From Steromphala cineraria (lineage: Eukaryota; Mollusca; Gastropoda; Trochida; Trochidae), in the NCBI GenBank assembly GCA_916613615.1, contig OU744731.1, positions 59,898,289 to 59,962,288 of the forward strand: DNA of 64,000 nt. Direction: 5' to 3'. The notes below the pieces were generated by a model. It did no database searches and had not been told where the DNA came from. It saw only the letters and a list, made by a program, of their open reading frames with translations. Position numbers and translations under genes: made by a program. Shown one piece after another: positions 33,401-44,571 of this stretch. Every line of letters starts with the position of its first letter. Positions within the stretch are counted from its first letter, which is position 1.

Positions 33401-35776
33401 GTGTGAGATCTGGACGCCCGACAGTAGCTTTTATACGTGAAAGACAGTGTGAGATCTGGACGCCCGACAGTAGCTTTTATACGTGGAAGACAGTGTGAGA
33501 TCTGGACGCCCGACAGTAGCTTTTATACGTGGAAGACAGTGTGAGATCTGGACGCCCGACAGTAACCTCTACGTGAAGACAGTGTGAGATCTGGACGCCC
33601 GACAGTAACCTCTACGTGAAGACAGTGTGAGATCTGGACGCCCGACAGTAACCTCTACATGAAGACAGTGTGAGATCTGGACGCCCGACAGTAACCTCTA
33701 CGTGAAGACAGTGTGAGATCTGGACGCCCGACAGTAGCTTTTATACGTGGAAGACAGTGTGAGATCTGGACGCCCGACAGTAACCTCTACGTGAAGACAG
33801 TGTGAGATCTGGACGCCCGACAGTAACCTCTACGTGAAGACAGTGTGAGATCTGGACGCCCGACAGTAACCTCTACGTGAAGACAGTGTGAGATCTGGAC
33901 GCCCGACAGTAACCTCTACGTGAAGACAGTGTGAGATCTGGACGCCCGACAGTAACCTCTACGTGAAGACAGTGTGAGATCTGGACGCCCGACAGTAACC
34001 TCTACGTGAAGACAGTGTGAGATCTGGACGCCCGACAGTAACCTCTACGTGAAGACAGTGTGAGATCTGGACGCCCGACAGTAACCTCTACGTGAAGACA
34101 GTGTGAGATCTGGACGCCCGACAGTAACCTCTACGTGAAGACAGTGTGAGATCTGGACGCCCGACAGTAACCTCTACGTGAAGACAGTGTGAGATCTGGA
34201 CGCCCCACAGTAACCTCTACGTGAAGACAGTGTGAGATCTGGACGCCCGACAGTAACCTCTACGTGAAGACAGTGTGAGATCTGGACGCCCGACAGTAAC
34301 CTCTACGTGAAGACAGTGTGAGATCTGGACGCCCGACAGTAACCTCTACGTGAAGACAGTGTGAGATCTGGACGCCCGACAGTAACCTCTACGTGAAGAC
34401 AGTGTGAGATCTGGACGCCCGACAGTAACCTCTACGTGAAGACAGTGTGAGATCTGGACGCCCGACAGTAACCTCTACGTGAAGACAGTGTGAGATCTGG
34501 ACGCCCGACAGTAACCTCTACGTGAAGACAGTGTGAGATCTGGACGCCCGACAGTAACCTCTACGTGAAGACAGTGTGAGATCTGGACGCCCGACAGTAA
34601 CCTCTACGTGAAGACAATGTGAGATCTGGACGCCCGACAGTAACCTCTACGTGAAGACAGTGTGAGATCTGGACGCCCGACAGTAACCTCTACGTGAAGA
34701 CAGTGTGGGATCTGGACGCCCGACAGTAACCTCTACGTGAAGACAGTGTGAGATCTGGACGCCCGACAGTAACCTCTACGTGAAGACAGTGTGGGATCTG
34801 GACGCCCGACAGTAACCTCTACGTGAAGACAGTGTGGGATCTGGACGCCCGACAGTAACCTCTACGTGAAGACAGTGTGAGATCTGGACGCCCGACAGTA
34901 ACCTCTACGTGAAGACAATGTGAGATCTGGACGCCCGACAGTAACCTCTACGTGAAGACAGTGTGAGATCTGGACGCCCGACAGTAACCTCTACGTGAAG
35001 ACAGTGTGGGATCTGGACGCCCGACAGTAACCTCTACGTGAAGACAGTGTGAGATCTGGACGCCCGACAGTAACCTCTACGTGAAGACAGTGTGGGATCT
35101 GGACGCCCGACAGTAACCTCTACGTGAAGACAGTGTGAGATCTGGACGCCCGACAGTAACCTCTACGTGAAGACAGTGTGAGATCTGGACGCCCGACAGT
35201 AACCTCTACGTGAAGACAGTGTGGGATCTGGACGCCCGACAGTAACCTCTACGTGAAGACAGTGTGAGATCTGGACGCCCGACAGTAACCTCTACGTGAA
35301 GACAGTGTGAGATCTGGACGCCCGACAGTAACCTCTACGTGAAGACAGTGTGAGATCTGGACGCCCGACAGTAACCTCTACGTGAAGACAGTGTGAGATC
35401 TGGACGCCCGACAGTAACCTCTACGTGAAGACAGTGTGAGATCTGGACGCCCGACAGTAACCTCTACGTGAAGACAGTGTGAGATCTGGACGCCCGACAG
35501 TAACCTCTACGTGAAGACAGTGTGGGATCTGGACGCCCGACAGTAACCTCTACGTGAAGACAGTGTGAGATCTGGACGCCCGACAGTAACCTCTACGTGA
35601 AGACAGTGTGAGATCTGGACGCCCGACAGTAACCTCTACGTGAAGACAGTGTGAGATCTGGACGCCCGACAGTAACCTCTACGTGAAGACAGTGTGAGAT
35701 CTGGACGCCCGACAGTAACCTCTACGTGAAGACAGTGTGAGATCTGGACGCCCGACAGTAACCTCTACGTGAAGAC
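30469..35776 (+). repeat. 5.3-kb minisatellite of 43/46-bp units made from the transposase GRP linker
   Basis: About 120 head-to-tail units. The 46-bp form runs GACAGTGTGAGATCTGGACG, CCCGACAGTAGCTTTTATAC, then GTGGAA. The 43-bp form has the same first 30 bases, then ACCTCTACGTGAA. Read in frame, one unit is DSVRSGRPTV plus TST or AFI, i.e. the linker between the two helix-turn-helix domains of the flanking transposase. Neither 43 nor 46 is a multiple of three (45 would be), so no long frame survives. The 5' units are 46-bp with GAGAACTGGACGTCC, the middle mixes both lengths in a higher-order pattern, and the 3' third is nearly pure 43-bp. Most units carry a BglII site (AGATCT). Confidence 0.95.
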
Positions 35777-36200
35777 AAAGCACTGACTCGGACCTCCCCT
35801 TCACTAGTGCCCCAGTACTGAGGGATAACTGGATTACTCACAGGAGTTTCCATATCAACCGTTATGAATCGATTTCTAGGGGCGGGTTAAAGGGCACGTA
35901 GACATCTCAATAGCGTAATAATCGATACAGGCACAATAATGAACGTCTAAGGTGGCGTAGAGCGAGGATGGGTTTGAATTCGGCATCACTGTCACATCCA
36001 TTGGTCTGATGAGTGTAAGATGCTATTGCATGTTGTGGATGGCCGAATTCATGTTTGGCGACAAGCTAAAACCCGTTTCGCACCAAGAATTGTCTAAGCA
36101 CCTATCAGTGTAGTGGTGGCTCAGTGTTGGTTGTGTCCTCTACGGTTGGTAATCAGCCGTAAATGGATGACAATGCTAGGCGCCAAAGAGTGGTAACACT
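35777..36200 (+). pseudogene. Tc1-like transposase, middle part (after the minisatellite)
   Basis: Continues the protein begun at 30313, with stops and frameshifts: APVLRDNWITHRSF (second DNA-binding region), then HIHWSDECKMLLHVVDGRIH carrying the first catalytic Asp, VWRQAKTRFAPRIV, and a decayed WGSVMVWG-like stretch. The remaining catalytic Asp and Glu regions were not found, so the element is truncated at its 3' side as well. Confidence 0.8.
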
Positions 36201-36744
36201 TTAGTTTATATTCTGGTGGCACTTAACTTTTTGTTCTGAGTATATAACGGAACTGTTCTAAGAACAGCAACTACAGTTTGTCCCGTGTATTATGAAAGCA
36301 CAGTTTGGCATGCGGAGATTTTTTCGATTAAGGAAACATTATAGTTTTTGCGTGGACCTTTTTCGACCAACAGATTGATATTAAACATAGTTTGAGTAAT
36401 TTGGTCATGGTAGGAAATATTCGTTATCGACATTTATAAATCGTCGGAAATGGTGGTTTTCCGAGTTTTGAAGATTGGACATGAAAACACGTCACCAGCA
36501 ATCCAAGCAACAAAGCGAAGCCGCTGAGTCAAAGAAAACTCTGACGGCTGTTATTACTGTCCCCGTGTACGTTTCCGCAGAAAGCACGTGCAGCTCGAGA
36601 GGCTCGTGCCAATGACAGCTACCTGAAATATACATTGTTTTTCAAACGGCCTAACGACATAGGCGTACATGATTCACGTGCGCGCGGGTTCGTCTAACAT
36701 AAACACTTCTGTCTCTGTCGGTAACTATAAGAAAACATATTTAA
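36201..36744. other. Intergenic, no gene seen
   Basis: 36480-36680 is CpG-richer than average and contains CACGTG and CACGTGC motifs; no frame I can support. Confidence 0.4.
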
Positions 36745-36870
36745 CATCTGAATTAAAGATGTTCACAAAAAATGGCCGCAAATGGGATTTATATGAATCT
36801 TCATACTTTGTCCTCTGAATATGGATGATTGGCTTGTCTAATGAGATTTTGACAATGTCAAAATAATAAC
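36745..36870 (+). mobile_element. TTAA MITE family A, internal fragment
   Basis: Matches the middle of the family (TTCACAAAAAATGGCCGC, TTTGTCCTCTGAATATGGA). Both ends missing. Confidence 0.75.
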
Positions 36871-36941
36871 ATCTCATTCACTCAAAACATAGAATGACAA
36901 TGTGTATAAGATGTATGATTCCTATTGACCATATAAAGACC

Positions 36942-37439
36942 TTAAAGGGGCAGTAGCACGTTTTCAGGGGGAATATAAGGTGATGTCAGGAAAATGAAAT
37001 TTGATGGTATCAATTGAAAGACAATGCATTTAACATGGAGCAGTACTAATCCAAATATATAACGTAAAGTTTAGCCATGCGATTCTTTTTTCTTACACAA
37101 AATGAATAAACAGTGTTCACACAAAATGGCCGCCGATGTGTTCATACTTTGTCCTCTTACTATGGAGAATTGGTTTGTGATATGAGATTATGACACTATC
37201 AAAATAATACAATTAGCAGTAACATACAATAATCATTGAACATTTTTAAATATAAAATTATAAAAATACGTGCTACTGCATAAAGGCACCATCACTGCTA
37301 AGATTTCACCATCATAGTCAACAACTCGGTTGGTTTGTGTTATGAGATTTTGACACTATAAAAATAATACATTTAGCATTAACGTAAAATAAAAAAATTA
37401 AATATAATATTATAAAAAATCGTGCTACTGCCCCTTTAA
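36942..37439 (+). mobile_element. TTAA MITE family A plus 45-bp flank and a second right end
   Basis: A full-length copy ends at 37280 in CGTGCTACTGCA without the final bases. Then come 45 bp (GGCACCATCACTGCTAAG ... CAACTCGG) and a second right third of the MITE ending in TTAA at 37436-37439. The same 45-bp flank follows the MITE at 47796-48162. Confidence 0.8.
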
Positions 37440-37914
37440 TACCAGGAAACCCTTATATAACGTATGACTCATCTGTTGTTGTTTGTGTCAGTGTCAGCTA
37501 ATTTTATCAAAGCTCTTTGGTAGTTTCGGCCTTAATGAGTATAAATGGACAATTTAGCATTTGTCATGTCAAACACAATGGTAATTGTTCATATGAAAGT
37601 GTCTGGCGACCACAGAGGGACATTATTGTCTGAAAGGATCATAAACGGTGCGTGGACAATATCATTACTTAACTCTATAAACCATTTCCATGACAGTTTG
37701 AAAGATAATGGCTCCATCGGGTCAGGGTCATGGTCATTTGGCCTTGGCGTTCAGACATCATTACAATGATACACTTGTTATTTAAACGAATATTGTTTGT
37801 TGTTCTCGTAAAGCTTTTTATTTCAACTTATAAAATATCACTTTAATATAACAATAATAAAATAAAATATAATTTCCCATACACAATATCTTTCTATATC
37901 TTTCAGGTACCACT

Positions 37915-38160
37915 CAATGTCACAGCACTCTTTATTTATAATTTATAATATCCCCCCTCCCTCCCACACTATTCCAAATTCCAAATTTATTTTAATATAT
38001 TTTTTAACACTTTAGAACTTTTATTAACTTTACTTGGGTGTCTATGGCCTATTCTTAATGTCATGCCCCCTTTTTTGGAAATAACTAAGGCATAGACCCC
38101 ACGTCGGCGATGGTGAAAGAAGACGTTAAACTCCAACCCAACAACAACTTGTTCTCGTAG
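37915..38160 (-). repeat. Probable dispersed SINE-like repeat
   Basis: Contains GAAAGAAGACGTTAAACTCC followed by CAACCCAACAACAAC, a sequence ending I associate with very common molluscan short repeats. Only one copy lies in this window, so the limits are guesses. Confidence 0.4.
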
Positions 38161-38299
38161 TATGCTGTTTAACACGAGTTGTATCTGATGAAATGATTCT
38201 GAAGCTACTAGAAACACTTGGACGCGGACATTGTGCATCGGAAACGAGGAAGTTTTTACTTTCTGGATCGTTAATGACGATTTAAATTTAGAATTTTAT

Positions 38300-38626
38300 T
38301 CATGGATGCAGAGAAAAACGGAATAATTTTTCTGAAACTTTTGTAAACATCGAACAAATAGATTTAACAACTCGTGTGGTCGTCATTCCGATAAAAGTCA
38401 ACACGTCAGTAACAGTCTTTCTGTCGACAAATGGACGCTTCTGTATGTTGATTTTGTCACCCTTGAAGGAGTCATATAGAGAGGACAAATCTTGCTGGTA
38501 CTGCAAAATATCAAAATAGCAATTATGAAGTGTTGATTTTATGTGTTTCACAAGGAATGACATTTTCTGAGATTTTCGAAACAAATTCGCAACATGGTCA
38601 GTTGCATCGCAACAGTATACAAACAT
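38300..38626 (-). CDS. Unrecognised 108-codon reading frame
   Basis: Starts at ATG and shows mixed, protein-like composition (CCDATDHVANLFRKSQKMSF, later GMTTTRVVKSICSMF), not low complexity and not part of any repeat seen here. No family recognised, no intron signals evaluated. Could be an exon, a retrocopy or chance. Confidence 0.2.
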   Translation of the reverse strand: MFVYCCDATDHVANLFRKSQKMSFLVKHIKSTLHNCYFDILQYQQDLSSLYDSFKGDKINIQKRPFVDRKTVTDVLTFIGMTTTRVVKSICSMFTKVSEKLFRFSLHP

Positions 38627-38865
38627 TTGATTTCATTTAAACGTATTTTGTTCATTAAGAACGGGATGAGGAAGAAGTTATCCAACTTAACAGTTGCGTA
38701 TCTTAAGTTTGTTCATTTAACTTCGTATTCTAGCGCAAATATCGTGTAATTCGTAACGTCTTTGAGACATCATATCATTGTAAAACGGAGCCGATAATGA
38801 TGAAATTTCACTGCATAAGTTAAGATTCAGTTTGCGTTGACATGTTCGTATGTCATATCTAGCAG

Positions 38866-39214
38866 CATTCTCTTCCCACAGAGGCAGATCAAGTCATGTT
38901 GATTTAGCCTCTGTTCTATTACGTCGACATCCGTGAGTTCCGGCAGTTTCCCCTGGCGGAAAAAACTTTCTTCTCAATACATTTGAATTTCTTTATGAAA
39001 TGACAACGCTTCTCGCATGAAAAAGGTGGTTCATATCGCAATGCCTTTGACTTGTTTCAGTAGCCAAAATGATGATTTAAGAACAGCGTCATTGATTGCA
39101 CAACTAATTGTGATTGCCTCCAATCAGGCATCTCCCATTCTATCCCACAAACTCGTCGTAATAGAACAGAGGCTAAATCAACATGCTTTGATCTGCCTCT
39201 GTGAGGAGAGAATG
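38866..39214 (+). mobile_element. Mutator-like MITE (family M), complete copy with perfect 9-bp target duplication
   Basis: Reference copy. The inverted ends are over 50 bp: CATTCTCTTCCCACAGAGGC ... TTAGCCTCTGTTCTATTACG at the left, mirrored at the right. Perfect direct repeats ATCTAGCAG flank it (38857-38865 and 39215-39223). 9-bp duplications with long inverted ends are typical of Mutator-type elements. 349 bp, non-coding; the small frames at 39017-39269 are part of it. Confidence 0.9.
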
Positions 39215-39223
39215 ATCTAGCAG

Positions 39224-40512
39224 ATAGCTGTAACAAATTTGGCAGGTCATTGAAGTGACTAGGGGTCAAAATTTCGAAAACACTGATTGCTTGTTTGCTC
39301 TACAAAATCCTTCATAAGTGATCAACAGCTTTAGATCTTATTCATATGTGTTACGTAACTGTGCTGATTTTTTTCCTACAAAGTTTACATGGATGATATT
39401 AATCGAAATTTGAGAAAATCCAAATTTCACAAATATAACCCCATCTGTCTATTCAACAATCATGCCAAATACCGACATTCAGCAGCAGTGACAAGACGAT
39501 TCCGAAATATGGTTTGGGAGTGGTTATTTTACACATGGACAATTGATGAGTTTCTGTAAGTAGGCCTTGAGTTATTTTATGAACGTCAAAACGAAACCCA
39601 AATTACATGATATTTGCACTAAGATCACAAGCAAGTGAACAAACTTATGGTATGCAGCTGTAGGATACCTTCCCCTTATGCTTACCTCACGGTGTGTTGT
39701 GAGGATATACATACCTGACGCCAGTGCCACATACATCAAGTTGTGTATGCAAAATAAGAAATTCGGGAGAAAAGGTAAGTAAAATGAGGGAACATGCTAA
39801 GATGATCTTTGCTTATTTGATCTGTTCCGGCCGCCATTTTAATTTTTGTGAAAATGAAATGAAAACTGCACTGTTACGAACTTTACAATATAGTACAAAT
39901 AATTTTAATGTATTGACAGATTAACTGAACATTTACAAATTATCTTTGCAGAAACTAATCATCAATGCTTAATTATGGCGTAGCAAAGTTATTCAATCTC
40001 GTAGAGCCGATGAATGGCTTCATCTCTTTTAGACTGAGTGTGTGCCCTTCTTTATCAAGTTGTCGAAAGAAAATCAATAAAATGTATACCAAGGTTTTTC
40101 TAATGGGTATATTTGTAATAATATCGGTGACACCTTAGCATCCCTTACATGCATAAACTGACATATCCATAATGTTTTCAAATAATTGTTTAACCTTACC
40201 CAAAACCTTTTAAATATTGTTTTACCTAACTACGTACCTTTAAAAAGTTACATATCTTTAATCACTTAATGCTCTTCAAGTTTGTAAACACTAGCGATGG
40301 AAAAGGCTGTGAGTAATGTTTTGTTAAATCCATGTGAAAATGGCTTTACTATATTTTTGATTGTCAATTATTTCAAGTTCAGTGTCGCATGTTATTAGGT
40401 AATATAGCCATAGTTTACTTCTAAATGGTAATCCAGATATATTCACTTGTGAAAACGAAGTCATATTTAAACATATATATGTATATATTCTAGCAAGATT
40501 TAAGTGTGCCTT
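39224..40512. other. Intergenic, no gene seen
   Basis: 40047-40100 shares TTCTTTATCAAGTTGTC and AATCAATAAAAT with the family D MITE at 57408, a probable old fragment. Otherwise unique AT-rich sequence. Confidence 0.45.
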
Positions 40513-40870
40513 TTAAAGGGACAGTATCACGTTTTTTGATAATTTTATATTTTAAAATTTTCACCGATAATTGCAAGTAATTGCTAAATGTATTATTTTG
40601 TCAGTGTCAAAAAACTCATTACACAAGCCAATCATCCATAGTCAGAGGACAAACTATGAAGATTCACATATAATCCATTGGCGGTCATTTTGTGTGAACA
40701 CCTTTAATTCATCTTATGTAAGAAAAAGTATGGCTGAACTTTACACTATATATTTGAATTATTACTGCTCCATTTAGTTAAAATGCATTGTCTTTCACTT
40801 GGAACCATTCATTTTCATTTTCCTGACATCACCTTATATTCCCCCTAAAAACGTGCTACTGTCCCTTTAA
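40513..40870 (-). mobile_element. TTAA MITE family A, full copy, inverted
   Basis: TTAA at both ends; termini AGGGACAGTATCACG and ACGTGCTACTGTCCCT. The 68-codon frame at 40571 is part of it. Confidence 0.88.
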
Positions 40871-41307
40871 CTACAATTCTTTAATCTTATTTTCCTCATT
40901 TCTCTGTATCTTCCATATTACATGGTTTCATTTTCTGATTGTATACATAATGTAAATGTGAACTGAACTTACTATGGACAGAGTCTAATAAGTTGGAAAA
41001 CTTGTGCCATATCTGTTTCACTTATGTGAATAAAATATGTGTAAATCAAATATTAAGCGTTTTATAAGCAGTATCTAGATCGAAAAGTTAAACTCTTATA
41101 CTCAACATTTACAGTTGGAGGTATACAGAGGCTAAACAAGCGTGTACTAAACTGTTCCCGCCCATGTGACATTCACGTTTCGGTGTCAACACCCAGATAA
41201 AACACTGCAAATACTGCAAGGGCTAGCTACCCACATGCCATTCAAAATCATTTCAATGGATAATTGAAATAGGCCAGTGTATAGCCTTTTAATACATGTA
41301 CCACCAT

Positions 41308-41930
41308 TTTTAGCTCATCATGTCTGAAAGACCCGATGGGCTTATGGCATGGCATGGCGTCCGTCCGGCGTCCGTCCGTCCGTCCATCCGTCCGTCCGTC
41401 CGTCCATCCGTCCATCCGTCCGTCCGTACATCCGTCCGTCCATCCGTTAACTTTTCACATTTTCGACTTCTTCTTCAGAACCAATGACTCTAGAGAGCTG
41501 ATATTTGATGTGGAGACTCCTTGGCCAATGGGGATTCTAAATTGTAGATTTCATGACCTCATGACCCCAAATGGGGTCACAGGGGTCAAAACCTTAAAAA
41601 CCTATTTTCATCTTCTTCTCCAGTTCCAAAAGGTCTGGAGAGCTGAAAGTTGTGTGTAGACTCCTTGGCAAATGAGGATTCTAAATTGTAGATTTCATGA
41701 CCTCATGACCCCAATTGCGGTCACAGGGGTCAAAACCTTAAAAACCTAATTTCATCTTCTTCTCGAGTTCCAAAAGGTCTAGAGAGCTGAAAAGTTGTGT
41801 GTAGACACCTTGGCCAATGAGGATTCTAAATTGTAGATTTGATTACCCCATGACCCCAAATGGGGTCACAGGGATCAAAGCCTTTTTCCATCAAAAGTCT
41901 GATGAGCTACAGAGCCCATGGCTCTATTTT
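41308..41930 (+). mobile_element. Composite repeat: (CCGT)n microsatellite plus ~146-bp tandem units
   Basis: Opens with TTTTTAGCTCATCA and closes with TGATGAGCTACAGAGCCC, an imperfect inverted pair. Next to the left end lies a (CCGT/CCAT)n run (41357-41450). Then come nearly three tandem units containing AGAGAGCTGA, GATTCTAAATTGTAGATTTC and CATGACCCCAAATGGGGTCA. The proline/serine-rich 107-codon frame over it is the microsatellite translated. Confidence 0.75.
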
Positions 41931-43447
41931 TATCTTGTGTAATGACAACAAAGAGGGTTTTTTCCTTAGTAACACTTTAGCAACGCTTAAATGCCTGAAT
42001 TTATAATATGTCCATCACATTTCCTTACAAAATATTTCATCTTAATGACACCTTGGCAATGCTAAAAATGCGTAATTGACAATATATCCATCACATTTTT
42101 AAACAATTACTCATAATGACTATCAACGATGTTCAATCAAGTCACACCAGGTGCATGAAGTCTGATGGAGCTGATGAGTGACATTACTCATTTTCTTTTT
42201 TATTCTGCATGAATGAAGGTATTTTTTGTAAAACTGAAAAAGCTAAACAACCAAATTAGCCTTATCTCCAGTTGGATTATTCAACTGGGCTGTGTTATAA
42301 CATGTAACATGTGAGTATTTACAGTTAATCTTGTTTAAATTTCCTTTGCACGATATCGGACTTCATTTAGCTCAATCATTAATCATCTTTTCCCCCGTAG
42401 CAAGGCTTAGTAATTAGGTTCTCATTATGAATGGGTATTGGTCGACCTTTATCCCCCGTGACTCATCCCCCCCATCCCCCCCCTTTACGTCTCCCCCCCC
42501 CCCCCCCCCTCCTCGTCTATCAACGAATGTGAGCGGCTAATTAGGACAGATATACAATGGGTACTGAAGTGACATAGTGTTCCGTGATATACCGGTGACG
42601 GAGGTATGTACAAACATGTTCCCTTTAAATGACACTTGTTGATGGGTTTCTTCAAAGGTCTCCTCGTCCATATAAAGTAGTAACATACATAAATGTGCAT
42701 AATATATGTTCTATATCCATCCTAAGTCTTTGAAGTAATAAAATCATAACAAAAACGATCATAATATATGTTCTAAAATGCTCCTAAATCTGTGAACCTA
42801 TATATTCCTATTGAATTCGTTATTCACATGTATATTCACACATGGGAATTCTCAAATTCTTATTCAACTGTTTTCGTTCGCTTTGGAAAGAAATGATATA
42901 GTACGTGTTGGATAATTGAAATTGATGAAATATTTTAGATATGCCTACTGTACAGTAAAATTATTTTAGTTATAAGTATATAGTTTTACGCTTAGACCCT
43001 CAAAACAATGTGTCTTTACATACAGGCAAAAATGATGCGATGACGCGGATTTTTTTCGCCAATTTTGTTTTTTTAATTATCGTACATTAGGAAAAAAGAA
43101 AGAAATATTACCTTTTATTATCTGTTCACTGCGTCCCTAAAGGCACTCGCGGACAGAAATAAGTAACATTTTAAGAGCCTGCGTTTCAATGTTTGTTCTA
43201 GGCAACGGGACTAAATTTACATTTTCCCCTGTCAACATCTTGACTTGATGCGGGGGTTTGAAACTGACGCGGGCGGAAACCAGAAACAGATTATTTTTTT
43301 CTAGGCCTTACTTCGTTCGACTAACCGTCTATTTACCGTTTATTCATGTCTATTCTAATGAATGTGGTTAAACTGTCGACGACACCTGAGTGTGAACTAC
43401 TGCTTTGTTTCCCCAGCGACAGTTTTCTTCACATGTTCTACGGAACC
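41931..43447. other. Intergenic with poly-C tract, no gene seen
   Basis: 42470-42512 holds runs of C including about 19 in a row (42489-42508). The remainder is unique AT-rich sequence. Confidence 0.5.
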
Positions 43448-43805
43448 TATTCTCTCTCACAGAGGAAGGTCAAGTCATGAAATGTTGATACAGCCTCTGT
43501 TCTATTACGCAGAATTTGTTGGATAGAATGGGAGATGCCTGATTGGAGGCACTCAAAGTTAGTTGTGCAGTCAGCGACGCTGTTCTTAATTCATCATTTT
43601 GGCTATTAAATGATGGCAAAGGCATTGGGATATGAACCACTCTTTCCATGCGAGAAGCGTTGCCATTTGATATAGAAATTCAAATGGATTGTGGTGCAAT
43701 TTTTTTCCGCCAGGGGAAACGGTCGGAACCCAGGGATTTCGGCGTAATATAACAGAGGCTGTATCAACATTTCTTGACTTGATCTTCCTCTGTGGGGAGA
43801 GAATG
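43448..43805 (+). mobile_element. Mutator-like MITE (family M), complete copy
   Basis: 358 bp with the family's inverted ends (GATACAGCCTCTGTTCTATT and mirror). Flanks TACGGAACC (43439-43447) and TACGAAACT (43806-43814) look like a decayed 9-bp target duplication. Confidence 0.83.
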
Positions 43806-43913
43806 TACGAAACTTAGACTGTGCCAATACAATGGCAATATAATACTCATTTCGTCTAGCTTTGTTAAATATACACTATTCAAAGGACACTCTAGTAGAA
43901 AATCATTTGCACA

Positions 43914-44213
43914 TTAAAGGGGCAGTAGCACGTTTTTTGATAATTTTATATTTCTAATTTTTCACTGATAATTGTAAGTTAAAGCTTAATGTATTATGTT
44001 GACAGTATGAAGATTAAAATAAACCATTGGTGTTAACACCTTTAATTCATTTTGTGTAAGAAAAAGGAATCGCAGGCTGAACTTAACATTATATATTTGA
44101 TTTATTATTGATTCATTTAGTTAAAATACATTGTCTTTCAATTGGAACAATTTATTTCCATATTCCTGACATCACCTTATATTCCAACTAAAAACGTGTT
44201 ACTGCCCCTTTAA
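43914..44213 (-). mobile_element. TTAA MITE family A, inverted, internally deleted
   Basis: TTAA flanks kept. About 60 bp is missing around the TTTGTCCTCTGACTATGG segment, giving 300 bp. Confidence 0.85.
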
Positions 44214-44571
44214 GATAGTTCTTACCATTCATAACGCCACAGTAAGTAACCTAGACTTTCTTAAGGCTTCACATGCTTTCAATCAAAACATGTAAAATAA
44301 TGCCCTCTTCCAATTAAGTCAGATATCACGTTTATATAGTATTATCTTCGGCTTGCAATATCAAATTGATTTTCAATAGCCTATAAGTTGTTTATGCCAC
44401 GACACTTCCCTTTCTGTTGATTGGTTCTATGACTTGCATGTATCTTGTGGTGACTGGCAATACACCACTCGTATCTCGATATTAGAGTGTTGTTCCTTAA
44501 GTGTGAGTAGCTAGAACTTATATTCATTTCATAATAAATTTATTGTTAATAAATGTCATGGGGCACCCTCT

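Noticed and set aside
30469..35776. CRISPR array (regular repeats in tandem)
   Set aside because: Units are contiguous with no unique spacers, the genome is eukaryotic, and the unit is recognisably transposase coding sequence.
37987..38238. 83-codon minus-strand frame
   Set aside because: Its second half is the complement of the GACGTTAAACTCC repeat tail; not a gene.
41336..41659. 107-codon frame with PSVRPSVRPS repeats
   Set aside because: Made of the (CCGT)n microsatellite and the tandem repeat beside it; no independent coding evidence.
42485..42700. 71-codon frame ending in a glycine run
   Set aside because: The glycine run is the poly-C tract; the rest has no coding features.
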